Positions 54,428-64,000 of a DNA stretch of 64,000 nt are shown in pieces. Each line of letters begins with the position of its first letter. Positions within the stretch are counted from its first letter, which is position 1. Source of the stretch: Rhinolophus ferrumequinum. Its lineage: Eukaryota > Chordata > Mammalia > Chiroptera > Rhinolophidae. The stretch spans positions 25,054,795-25,118,794 of the forward strand of contig NC_046296.1 in NCBI RefSeq assembly GCF_004115265.2, given 5' to 3'. The notes below the pieces were generated by a model that did no database searches, was not told the DNA's origin, and saw nothing but the letters and a program-made list of their open reading frames with translations. The translations under genes were made by a program, and so were the position numbers.

Positions 54428-54815
54428 AGAGCCTCTGTGTTTAGCTCGTACCAGAATAATGGCTCCATTTCCCAGTCTTCCTTGCAGAGACGAATGGCCA
54501 TGTCCCTAAGTTCTGGCCCACTGGGATGTGAGTGGAAGTCATACCCTATGAGGAAGGGTTCTCCATCCTCCCTGTTGCTTTTTCCCCATTCTGTTGGCAG
54601 GAATGTGTGTTATCACAGGCTATGCAGACAGAGTCACACCCTGGTAATGGTAGACTGAAGAGGCTGAGGTCCCTGACACCTGGTGCCAGGGTGGTGCCAC
54701 CCTGCCAGCCTTGGGCTGCTTAGACCTGGACACTGACGTGACAGTAAACTTTCATCTATCAAGCTTCCATGATTTTGGGTCACGATAGCAGTCAAACGTA
54801 CTTCCTACTTAATAC
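54428..54815 (+). mobile_element. Old LTR fossil, ERVL-MaLR (MLT1-type)
   Basis: It opens 'gctccatttcccagtcttccttgcagagacgaatggccatgt', has 'aagttctggcccactgggatgtgagtggaag' near 54510 and ends 'gtaaactttcatctatcaagcttc..' near 54770. A familiar MLT1-type order. Solo, old. Confidence 0.6.
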
Positions 54816-55544
54816 AGGTGGAAAGAAGTTTCTTCACTTTTTGTATTTAATGAATTTTGAACATGTTCCAAGGTCAACTAGAAGAAGCCAGGAGAAAGAG
54901 AGGTTGAAAACAGAGAGATCCAGGATAATGGTTTAGTGCAAGGGTCCTGAGAAGGCAGGAGACAAGGGAATCCAGAGCCCTATTGGAGGGACCTGGTCTT
55001 GGTGGCAAGAGTGACACCACTTCACTCAGACAAGGCGAAGGGCAGACGGGGTCGATGCAGGAGACTTGGTAGCAGAAAGTTGAGGTAGTTCCTTCTTAAT
55101 TACTTCTATTTAATCAGTGAAACAGGATGAGGTCCTTCTCTCTGGACAGAGAAGCAAGAAAGTAAAGCTCCCAGAGTTTATATAGGTGTTCTGAGGGGGG
55201 AGAGAGGCCGTCCATCTTTTCCATGGCTGTCTGTGTGTTGTCTTAAAAGCACAAGAGCTAAAAAGCAGACATTGACAATTTAACTCACTCCGTCAAGTAC
55301 CACACAAGGCCATCCCTGGAGAGGATTAGAGAATAAAAATATTTTTTTCTATGATTTGATCATTGAAAATAAGAATATGAAATAGGTTGGCGGCCTTATG
55401 CAATTTATCAAAAGTTTCAAGTCAAATGTATTCATTGTCTGTAGTTATGAAATTATAATAGGTCCAATTGTATAAGAACATCAGGATAACTGAAACCCAA
55501 ATAAAACATGTAAGTGTGGCCATTTCAGCTATGAATTAGTCATG
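54816..55544. other. Single-copy sequence
   Basis: No gene or repeat recognised. Confidence 0.35.
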
Positions 55545-55755
55545 GTCAGACACCATGTTAAGCTTTTCCCATAGCTTAGTTCTCAATCCTATGAAAGAGG
55601 TATTTTTATTCTTCTTTATTTTATGGCTGAGAAAACTGAAGCCCCAAACGATAAAATCACTTGTCTGAACTCATACAGCTACTAAGGGAGAAGGCCAGAA
55701 TTTGAACCAGGGTGGATCGGACTCCAAAACTCTGTTCTTAACCACTGCCCACCGC
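55545..55755 (-). mobile_element. MIR SINE (reverse)
   Basis: 'gacaccatgttaagcttttcccatagc', 'ttattttatggctgagaaaactgaagccccaaacg', 'cacttgtctgaactcatacagctactaaggg', 'aatttgaaccagggtggatcggactccaaaactctgttcttaaccac'. Nearly full length. Confidence 0.9.
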
Positions 55756-56029
55756 CTTCTCTTAGTCCAGGAGAGCTCACCCTTGTCTGTCAGGACCTGG
55801 CTGTCAGGCCCCAAGCTTTGTTGCCCTTCCAGAAAGCTATGGAGACTTTATAGAAACAGAACTCCTGGTGGTTGGCCTGATACCTCAGAGTGACCAGATG
55901 AGAAAGCAAGTTAGGCACACCCTCCATTCCCTCACCATCCCAACCACTGTGCTACAATAAAAGTCTTCCAGCTGGCCTAAAGCCCTGGACTTTCTTCACA
56001 CTAATAGGTGTTGTCCTTAGTGGCCAAAT

Positions 56030-56150
56030 GAACATCACTAAAACACAGCTTTTGTCATGACACTTTCCTGCTCCCCAGGGGCCCATAGGATAAAGTCTGG
56101 ACTCTTTGGCCTGGCATTCAAGCCTTCCCCAGTAAGCGCGGCAAGCCACA
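56030..56150 (+). mobile_element. L2 LINE fragment
   Basis: 'ctttcctgctccccaggggcccataggataaagtctggactctttggcctggcattcaagcc' is a well-known L2 segment. Confidence 0.8.
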
Positions 56151-56545
56151 GCAATTAGACACAGAATTCAGCTGCATGTGATAGAAAACCCAAAGTAACC
56201 ATGATGTAAACATGACATATAGAAGTTTCTGCCTCGTCCCTAAATGAAGTTCGCAGATCAGCAGTCTAGGATGATACAGCAGCTCTACATCATTACAGGG
56301 GCTACAGGTTCACTATTACATCATTTCTAAAATGTAGTCCTTGTCCTCACGGTCTCAGATGATGGCTAGAGGACCAGCCATCACGTACATCTCCCAGGCA
56401 TCAGGATAGAGGAAGGGAGGAAGAAGGGTTAAAGGAGAACTTGTTCTATTTTAAAGGAATTCCCAGAGGTTTCTACAAGATACTTCTACTTGTATCTCAT
56501 TGGTTAAAACCAAGTCACATGAAAACATATAGCTGGAATGGAGAC
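56151..56545 (-). repeat. Old mammalian interspersed repeat (reverse), unassigned
   Basis: 'gaattcagctgcatgtgatagaaaacccaaagtaaccatgatgtaaac', 'agcagtctaggatgatacagcagctctacatcatta', 'agccatcacgtacatctcccaggcatcaggatagaggaaggg', 'tctcattggttaaaaccaagtcaca'. Same layout as 14463 and 34480. Likely an old LTR-type repeat. Confidence 0.55.
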
Positions 56546-56699
56546 TGGGACAAGTAAGTAATATTCTGGGAAGATTTTAACTCAGGAATAGGGTTTAACT
56601 CAGGAACATATATAGGGATTGGCCACAGAAACCTCTGGAACTTATATGGCTGCCCCATCACTAGGTGCTTCCTTGGGAAGCTGTGCTCTCCAGCTGTCG

Positions 56700-56850
56700 G
56701 GTCTGTCCCTGCCTCTGAAATATAATCCATGCAGGGGCTTCCCCTTCCTCTGGGAGAATCCTAACCCCTATTTCTGTACTCAGGTCAAGATCCCACTTCT
56801 CTTTTAAGTCTTTCCTGACCACCTCAACTTCTGGTGGTCTTCCTTCTTCT
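56700..56850 (+). mobile_element. L2 LINE fragment
   Basis: 'ctctgggagaatcctaacccctatttctgtactcaggtcaagatcccacttctcttttaagtctttcctgaccacc' follows the L2 3' region. Confidence 0.65.
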
Positions 56851-56867
56851 TTCTACAGAACCTAGAA

Positions 56868-57045
56868 AAGGAAGTAGAGTGGTAGAAAATGCCCAGACTT
56901 TAGAGCCAGACAGATCTGGGCCTCATCTTGACTCTTCTCCCATTCCCTGTATGATCTTGGGCAATTTCTTTATCTTCCTTGAGTCTCAGTTATCTCTTTT
57001 TGTCTTCAACAACTTGGAACAGGGCACATAGTAAGGCAAGGTCTG
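56868..57045 (+). mobile_element. MIR SINE
   Basis: 'gtagagtggtagaaaatgcccagactttagagccagacagatctgggcc', 'gtatgatcttgggcaatttc', 'ttgagtctcagttatctc'. Head and core are clear. Confidence 0.85.
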
Positions 57046-57149
57046 AATTAATTTTTAAGAAGTTACCAACTGCTGCTTTGTATGGTCAGGAGAGAGTCAT
57101 TTTGGATCAAGCCTTTTTCTTATGAGAGGAGCTGCTATTTGCCATATAC

Positions 57150-57398
57150 ACACTCTCCCTCTCTCTATATATGTATATTATACATAATTCATTATATATA
57201 ATGTATATAATATATAAATATATAAAATATAAATATATATTATATATAAATATATAATATAAATTTATATATATTTTGTTTGTTCTCTCTATATATAAAA
57301 TATATTATATATTAATTTATATAATGTATATTATATCTATATCTATATAAATATATATAGAGAGAGAGAGGAAGAGAGAGAGAGAGAACAAACAGGCC
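57150..57398. repeat. Palindromic AT-rich tract with (GA)n/(CT)n arms
   Basis: About 190 bases of TATA/TAAA-type sequence flanked and split by inverted CT and GA blocks. 'gtttgttctctctatatata' at 57278-57297 is mirrored as its complement by 'tatatatagagagagagag' (57351-57369) and 'gagagaacaaac' (57381-57392). It can fold into a long hairpin or cruciform. Confidence 0.85.
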
Positions 57399-58965
57399 CC
57401 CTGCCCTGGGTATAAGCTCTTCATCTTTGACAAGTAAAAGGATTAACAGGACTTTTTGCTTGATTTAGCAAGGTGGTCCCTCACTCAGGCCCTTTGATAT
57501 GCAGAGTCGGAAGAGACACATTTCCAGAACCATCTCAAAGTCTAAAGAGGGTAAGACCCCCTTACCTCTGGCTCTCTGAGATTTAAGCTTACCAAAATGT
57601 GTGAAGATGTCATTGAGCACAGTCTGACGGCAGGAAAGGACACCCTGAAGCCAAAATGGGGAAGTTTGCAGGAGGTGATGGGGAATCTGGGATTGGAAAC
57701 TCCAGACAAGTGCATCCAGGCAATCCAGAGGTAGCCACCTTGGCAGTGCCAGGCTATGGGGATCCATATGTGTATTAATGAAAAAACATTCCCACCTTAA
57801 AGCCTGACATGTGGCACTACTGTGGGCTGGCAAGGACCTGTACCAGCAGAGGCATCACCAAAGTACTGTATGGGGCAAGAGTGTGCTGGCCTGCGCCAAA
57901 CCAGCCTTCAGCAGCGACATCTTGTGGCAGCAACTGAAATAACAGTGCTGGTGAGCGGGCTTGAAACACAATGTGACCTTTTTGGACTAAGAATTTAGGG
58001 TTCTTAGCAAGTTTACAGAGACGTCTCAAGAGGCAAAAGATTACATTTCTTGCTAATAAATAGATATGGGAGTTATTAATAGTGAAGATAAGAAATGTGA
58101 CTGTATTTGTACCCCAAGGGAGTCATACATCATACCTGTATACAGTACCACCCTGGGTCTGTCCTCAAAACAGTACATAGAACATGGAGAGAAGGGATTT
58201 CAGGTAGCCCTCTCTCCTGGACTGCCTGCTGTGTTGTGTGTGGTTTCCCAGAACTTCTTCAGCTTCACTTACAGCCTGCCTCCTGGGCTCTATGATCCCA
58301 GCAGTGCCAGAGCAGGGTGCAAGGGACAGCCCCAGATGGGGAATCGCCCCGACAACTGTCGATAGGTCTGACAGCTGTTGATAGGTCTCCAACTGAGGGA
58401 CTCATTTTCATAGTAATGAAATTGCAGTTCATGCAACTTGCTGGCAAGTTCCTCTGAAACGGTGAGTTGGTTTGCTTGTGGCTTCTTGTCATCCCCTGGC
58501 AGGAAAAGCCACTTCTCTGTAATCAGATTGGGGGCTCTTCTGAAACAGGAACAAGCCCTTTTCAGAGTGTTCTTTTTATTTGTTGCACATTTCAGCAGAT
58601 TAAGCACTTAGGGTTGGGATTTTTAAATATTTATTCTTTGAGCCAAAGGAGTGTTTTAATAATGCTAAGTTCTTTGTATAAAGCTTCTCCAAAGCCCTGG
58701 CTAATTAATTCCTAAAGAAGCAGCACGTGGCTGTCTATTACTGGCAGCCCCTCTTTCTACGGGAGAATACCAGGGACAGAGAGAGGCAACAACAGCACAG
58801 AGGCCCCAGACGGCGACCCTTGGACTGAACTGGTCCACAGATGTGTTTTCTTGGGGGTGTATCAGATTTCTTATTCCTTTTGAGCAAGTGGGCAACGTGG
58901 CAACAGTGGGCTTGGAGTCTCAGAAGGCAATAGAACAGCTGCTGCCTTTCGAGGGGCGTCCTCCG
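57399..58965. other. Single-copy sequence, part possibly conserved
   Basis: No exon or repeat recognised. The segment 58390-58720 has TAAT/homeodomain-like cores and balanced composition (see findings). Confidence 0.35.
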
Positions 58966-59200
58966 GTGCCAGCACTCCTGCTGTCTTATACTTGCCCAGG
59001 GGACTCATTCGTGTTACCTGCCTGGCCCCACAGGGCTTTGAATCTGGAGGGGTGTGAGCTCCATAGAAGCTTCTCTTGCACCACCCCTGCCGACAGCAAG
59101 ATCCTGGAAGACAAGAGTCACATCCATTTCATTTCCCTCTCTATCGCCAGCAGTAAGCATGGCTTCTCAATAAATGCTGAGGACAAGGATAAAGGAATAA
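58966..59200 (+). mobile_element. L2 LINE 3'-end fragment
   Basis: The tail 'gcaagatcctggaagacaagagtcacatccatttcatttccctctctatcgccagcagtaagcatggcttctcaataaatgctgaggac' is an L2 3' end. The 128-residue frame across it (58843-59229) is incidental. Confidence 0.65.
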
Positions 59201-59325
59201 GTGGGCAGACAGCAATTGTGAGTGCCTGAAGTGTGCCAGTATGGTGCTAGGCACCCAGGACCACAGACCTGGCCCTAATCGTAACATCAAGGGGTTTATA
59301 TCATAGTGAGATAAAAAGATGTTGT

Positions 59326-59328
<3 letters not shown>
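59201..59328 (+). repeat. MIR-like / ancient repeat opening
   Basis: 'tgcctgaagtgtgccagtatggtgctaggcacccaggaccacag' is the opening seen in the ancient repeat at 10195. Confidence 0.4.
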
Positions 59329-59367
<39 letters not shown>

Positions 59368-59368
59368 T
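59329..59368. repeat. TG microsatellite
   Basis: About 20 TG units. The histidine/threonine frame on the other strand is an artefact. Confidence 0.95.
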
Positions 59369-60499
59369 GGCATTGTAAGCAAACATGATGCTTAAACAAC
59401 CAGAGGGCATCACATTTTCTTGCATCTACCTGGCTGCCTAGAAAAGGTGACTTTTTCTTGCTCCTTTCTCACCTCCAGGCTGACAGGGTCCCTGTCCACA
59501 GGGAGAAAGGGCAAAACCCAAGGCTGTGCCCTTGTCTCCAGACGCTGGGGACCTCTGGCGGGCAGGTGGGAAAATGACTCGTGCTCATGGGCACGTGCTC
59601 ATGGGTGTTCCTCAGAGATTCCCCCAAGCTGAGGGCTTACCCTCAGTCGCCAGGACTAGGTCACAGTGTAGCCACGGCATCTGGAGATTCACCTCCCACT
59701 TCCTTTCAGCCGAGGTCTCCTCACAGCTTCCAACCACTTCACCGTCAGTCAGTGAAGGGTCAGAAGAGAGGTCATTCATAGTAACCTGGGCCATAGTTAT
59801 ACGCGTCATAATGCTAGTCAGTAGGTGCATTACTCTTAATAACATTCTTAACTATCAACATCGGTAACCTGACTGCTCTCTGCCAGGCCCTGTGGTGAGT
59901 GTTTCACACACATTGTCCCTTCCGGTCCTCACTCAACACAGCCTCTCATCGTGGAAAGAGGTACCTGTATGTTATTTCATCACTGATTGTAACACAGGTC
60001 ATAATTTTATGCTCTCCTAAAAAAGAAAAAAAAAAGTCAATTAATCGACATGAGGATTTCTTAGCACTTAGAATTTTTAGTTTATACTGAAAGAGCTCTT
60101 TTAGGTGGACTTAAATAGAGGTGTTTGCCATACATCACTCTTGTGTATATATACAAAGAAAAATACAAATGAAATACATTGGTTATGGTATCCCCAAACT
60201 TCCTCTCACATGGGGTCCACTCTTCTGACCACCCTATGGCTCAGAGTCATGGAGGCCCTGGTTTTCTCTCCAAAATGTTGTCCTGTGTGCCAAGAGCATT
60301 GGTGATGCAACATGGCTAAAAAGAGGCTCCACTTTTGTCTCCAGGGTTTCCCCCTGGGCATCTGACACCCAGTTGGCCAGGTTGGATGTGGATGCCCAGG
60401 GATTGACAACTATGTCACCACTGCAGCTTGCCCAATGTACATTGGAAGACACCCTGACTTCAGAGATGGTAAGATGTGAGAGAGCTGGATCTTAGAGTC
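59369..60499. other. Single-copy sequence
   Basis: No exon or repeat recognised. Short MIR-like text near 59875-59990 ('ctgctctctgccaggccctgtggtgagtgtttcac'). Confidence 0.35.
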
Positions 60500-60650
60500 C
60501 TTGAAAGACGGCAGCACTCATTTAAGTGATTTCCATTTTAGAGATTAAGCTCAGGAAGGTTTAATAACGTTCCCGGGGTCACCCTAGCTAATAAGTGGCA
60601 GAAGCAGGATTAGGACTCCATGCACTGATGCCCGCTAGCCACCCGCTGTA
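60500..60650 (-). mobile_element. MIR SINE (reverse)
   Basis: 'tttccattttagagattaagctcaggaaggtttaataacgttcccggggtcaccctagctaataagtggcagaagcaggattaggac'. Reverse MIR core. Confidence 0.85.
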
Positions 60651-60811
60651 GTGTCCTGGGTCAGGAGGAGGCCTCCAGGCCAGTTTCTGATGGGGGGCGT
60701 GGGAGAAGCAGGATCACAGACTGTGTCCCGCTTGCCGAATGCGAGACAATCTGCGCGGTTTACCACCAGGAGCAAAGGCAAAGGATGGCTATTTGTATGG
60801 TTAAACGATAG

Positions 60812-61590
60812 CTTGGGCCACCATGAGATACCACTTCTCACCCTTAGGATAGCTGTAATCAAAAGCAATGGACAATAACAAGTGTTGGTGAGGATGTGGA
60901 GAAATTCGAACCTTCACATGGCTTCCGGGAATATCAAGTGGTGCCAATCCTGTGGAGAACTGTCGAGCCGTGCCTCTAAGGCTTCAACATAGAGTTGTCA
61001 CAGGACCCGGCCATTCCATTCCTAGGTCTGTATCTGAGAGAACTGAACACATATGTTCCCACAAAAACTTGTACGTGAATGTTCATAGCAGCATTATCCA
61101 TAACAGTTAAAAAGCGGAAACCAACCCAAATGTTCATTAGCAGATGAGTGGATAAACAAATGTGGTGTATCCAGACAACAGAATATTATTCAGCCATAAA
61201 AGGAATGAAGTACTGACACATGCTACAACATGAATGAAGCTTGAAAATATTTTGAGTAAAAGAAGGCAGTCACAAATGACCACGTGCTGTATGATTCCAT
61301 TTATATGAAATGTCCAGAATAGGCGCATCTAGAGAGGCAGAACAGAAATTAGTGGTTGCCAGGGGCTGGGTGAGGGGCTGGGTAGGCGGGAATGGAGACT
61401 GACTGCTACCCATAACAGGTGTGGGGTTTCTTTTTGGGTTGATGAAAATGATCTGGAATTAGATAGTAGTGTGGTGGTACAACATTGTGAATATGATAAA
61501 AAAGAACCACTGGATCGTACACTTTAAAGTGATAATTTTATGTTATGAGAATTATATCACAATAAAAAAAATCATTTAAAAAAACCCACC
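60812..61590 (+). mobile_element. Old L1 fragment (ORF2 end and 3' UTR)
   Basis: Sense text: 'gagataccacttctcacccttaggatagc', 'aagtgttggtgaggatgtggagaaattcgaacc', 'ccggccattccattcctaggt', 'ggataaacaaatgtggtgtatccagacaacagaatattattcagcc', 'gattccatttatatgaaatgtccagaataggc', 'ggttgccaggggctgggtg' and the tail 'ttaaagtgataattttatgttatg'. The poly(A)-like end is at 61560-61575. Confidence 0.93.
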
Positions 61591-62570
61591 TAATTTACTT
61601 CTCCATCTACACTCCTCTGGGATAATAGAAAAATAACTGGTTGCCCATCAAATGGGAAACATTGATGTGGACAGATCCCTCTGGCAGGAGTGGTACAAAG
61701 GCTGAGCTTTTAAAATTCACGTTCTGTGTGATCTACAAGGACCTCATGAAAGTGGTGTTTGTTTCCATGTCCTCACCGCCAGTCACTTGCCATATTTTGA
61801 TAATGCTCTAAATTACAGGACCCAGAACTGGTCTTTAATTACAGAGTGCTTTAATAGGGCTTGCTGGCAAATACTATAGAATTAAGGAAGCCTCTAATGA
61901 AATACAGCATCCTGTTATCTGTTCTCTAGTGGCAGCTTTTAAAACGCAATTAGTACCATGCAAGATATTTATTTAGGATTTTTATCTCATTTATTCATTC
62001 CATCTCCAAATGAGTATTGTACTTCCAGCTGCTTTTTCCTCCTTCACACAAACCCTTTCTCATTTTCAATTCACTCTCTTCTTCCCTCTGAGACTCCAGG
62101 GAGCCAGAATGTCAGGGGGCTGGAGGGGCTGACTGAGGGAAATAAACGTCTTAAAGATTTTCACCCATCCCGCCCGCTGCTCTTCCCTGGCATGGATGGA
62201 GGAGGAATGAAGCTACAACACATGCTGGGTGCCCAGCCATTACCTACAGGAAAGTAACAACTCCTGGGCAAGGCACAACAAGTCCTACACAGACTGTCCC
62301 TTCCCTCCAGCCCTGCTCCAGGCACACTTCCTGTGCTGACCACTCCCCACCTCAGAGGGGGCTAGGCACTTCCATGCCTCTCCACTTTTGCCTCAAATGT
62401 CCACATAGTGTCATATTCTCTGTAAAGTCCTTTCAACCCACCTTCCCACCCCAAAATAGAGTCCATTCCTTCTGAGATCCCTCTGTCCATACTCAGTCAT
62501 ACCCACTTTGGTCCACGGCTTGGCAATCAGCAGTGTGTGTGCGTTGTCCTCTCGGAGGTGGGACCTCCAG
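61591..62570. other. Single-copy sequence, first part possibly conserved
   Basis: 61600-61990 is free of repeats with several TAATTA-type cores (see findings). The rest is C/T-rich and unrecognised. Confidence 0.35.
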
Positions 62571-62660
62571 GGACAGAGTGACGATCTCATCTTTGTATGC
62601 CCCAGTGCTGCACCCAGAAAATGCTCAACAAATATTTGCTGAATTAAATCATGTCAAGTC
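62571..62660 (+). mobile_element. L2 LINE 3'-end fragment
   Basis: 'gatctcatctttgtatgccccagtgctgcacccagaaaatgctcaacaaatatttgctgaattaaatc' is an L2 tail. Confidence 0.75.
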
Positions 62661-62784
62661 TTTCCTACGCAAAGGAGCCACCAATGAATCAGTGTCCCTT
62701 AAGTCTCTCGTTCTCCTGAAGACACTTTGGATTTATCTGGCTTGTGGCTGGGCTGCTTCGGAACAAGCAGGAACTTTGACCAGT

Positions 62785-62925
62785 ATCACAAATGCCCACA
62801 TGTGCCAAGCACTGTGCTAAGGGCAGTGGACCTTTCAGAGAACAACATGGTTCCTGCCTTCAAGGAATTTGTAATCCAGGAGTGGGAGACAAGATAAGTA
62901 CCTGTATTCTTAGGATGGCAAGGGT
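62785..62925 (+). repeat. Ancient mammalian repeat opening (10195 family)
   Basis: 'gtgccaagcactgtgctaagggcagtgga', 'atggttcctgccttcaaggaatttgtaatccaggagtgggagacaagataag'. Same opening as other copies in this window. Confidence 0.55.
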
Positions 62926-63560
62926 GTAATATGGGCTGTTTATAACCCTCCTGGCTTGTCAGGAGGGCAGATTGCCCAACAGAGCAACTTGTTTTTCTGA
63001 GTCAGATGTGAGAGTTTGGGGGAAAGAGTTGGGAAAGCCGAAATTTTCTCCACCATAAAAGGAGAAAAATTGGAGCTCCCCAAGTAACCCCTAAGGGAGG
63101 TGATCGAGCACAGAGTTGGGAGGAGGAAAAGCGACGCAATCAGACAACGTGGCAGAACACGGCAGTGTGAGCCCAACGTCACCCTCACGTCCGAGCAGAG
63201 TCCACCTCGCCAGGACTAGCTATGTGAGAGGCTACGTTTGCGGAAACCAGTCAAGGACTGAGTTTTCTACCAGCCATGACTTGGCAGAAAAAAATGAAAC
63301 CATTCTTAGAAGTGGGAACCCATGAAGCCGAAACGTCCATGAGAAGTGAAACCTCTTCCCTGCTCCCCAAAATTAGTAGAAATGGGTCAGGACTTTGCAT
63401 ACCCATTGACTTTGGAACCTGCGCGTCTGTGTTTGGGGGTAGGTACCAATGTGATTTCATATAGATCTTAAGGGAAAAGCAGCCCCCATTTGACATTTGG
63501 TTTACAACATAAAACAGTAAGGTAAGTATGAAGTGTCTCGCTCAGTCCATTCTCTTAGTG
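62926..63560. other. Single-copy sequence
   Basis: No exon or repeat recognised. Confidence 0.35.
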
Positions 63561-63569
63561 AATTGAAAC

Positions 63570-63652
63570 TGCTATGATGATATTGATGAGGAAGATGGTG
63601 ATGGTGGTGGTGATGATAAAGACACACACACACACATACACACACACAGAGC
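63570..63652. repeat. (GAT/GGT)n plus (CA)n microsatellite
   Basis: A GATGATATTGATGAGG/GGTGGT triplet-like tract (63570-63618) followed by CA repeats (63623-63650). Confidence 0.85.
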
Positions 63653-64000
63653 TGTCCTCCCCATCCTCTCCTTCCATAGTCTTAGTGCTGAATTAACCCC
63701 ATGGAGTACCCTCTACTGATGGATATGCTAGCACAGTGTTCTAGGAAGCTCCTCTCTGTATTACTGGAAGGACTTTGTTGAGGACGTGTTAGCACTGTGA
63801 GTTGACCAAGAGAAGCCACGATGAAGAATTATTAATATACCCCTATCTGCACAGATGCGATCTGACTCCAGGCTGCAGACTTTGGCAGTGGGAAATGGAG
63901 CACATAGAGGTGGCTTTCTCTTCTGTCTTCTTCCCAAGTGACCAGTATAGGCGGACCCTTCCCTCTGAGCAGGTTCACCCGTGCCTTCCTTTCTGTGTGG
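63653..64000. other. Single-copy sequence to the window edge
   Basis: Nothing recognised. Confidence 0.3.

Noticed and set aside
58843-59229. 128-residue plus-strand frame
   Set aside because: Its second half runs through an L2 3' end.
1-64000. CRISPR arrays, operons, riboswitches, bacterial promoters
   Set aside because: The sequence is clearly mammalian; no regularly spaced repeat arrays or prokaryotic gene layout exist.

Overview
The window looks like a gene-poor intergenic or intronic stretch of a mammalian genome, most likely a bat. The evidence is a tRNA-derived SINE of the bat VES type with clean A and B boxes (37916-38096), Laurasiatherian-type L1 elements, mammal-wide MIR, L2, MER5A and MER20 repeats, and a mariner-like MITE family. 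The SINE body and tail resemble those I associate with Rhinolophus/Hipposideros-type (yinpterochiropteran) bats, but that finer placement is inference. I see no intact protein-coding gene, no CpG-island-like promoter and no RNA gene. Nearly all long open frames lie inside repeats or look like chance. The only clear gene-derived sequences are two broken processed copies of the ribosomal protein gene RPL9.

Layout. 0-9 kb: MLT1-type LTR fossils, an antisense L1 fragment with a 17-base target-site duplication (TSD), then an unusual 2.27-kb L1 that keeps both ends but lacks ORF1 and nearly all of ORF2. 9-17 kb: a mariner-like MITE (three copies in the window), an old L1 fragment, a fragmented ancient repeat, a minisatellite and single-copy AT-rich DNA. 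17-25.6 kb: RPL9 retrocopy 1 (+), an MLT1 LTR, a second LTR, MIR, and RPL9 retrocopy 2 (-), followed by a possible unidentified degenerate retrocopy. 25.6-41.6 kb: MER5A, L2, MIR, a GGAA microsatellite, several LTR-type fossils, old L1s in both orientations and the VES SINE. 41.8-43.6 kb: a broken ERV-L-like fossil made of LTR/leader pieces in alternating orientation around a short reverse-transcriptase remnant. 43.6-64 kb: mostly single-copy DNA with MIR, L2, hAT and old L1 remnants, an 84-base L1 tail insertion with perfect TSDs, a palindromic AT-rich tract, and candidate conserved non-coding segments near 58.5 and 61.8 kb.

Nothing here forms a pathway or operon; the window is mainly a record of transposition. 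The most informative points are the two RPL9 copies, which share the same disabling lesions although copy 2 has its own TSD and A-tail, the internally deleted L1, the mariner MITE with one longer derivative that keeps the transposase C-terminus, and the inverted ERV-like composite. Family names come from memory of consensus sequences, not a database search. Where I know a repeat only as an old mammalian element I say so.
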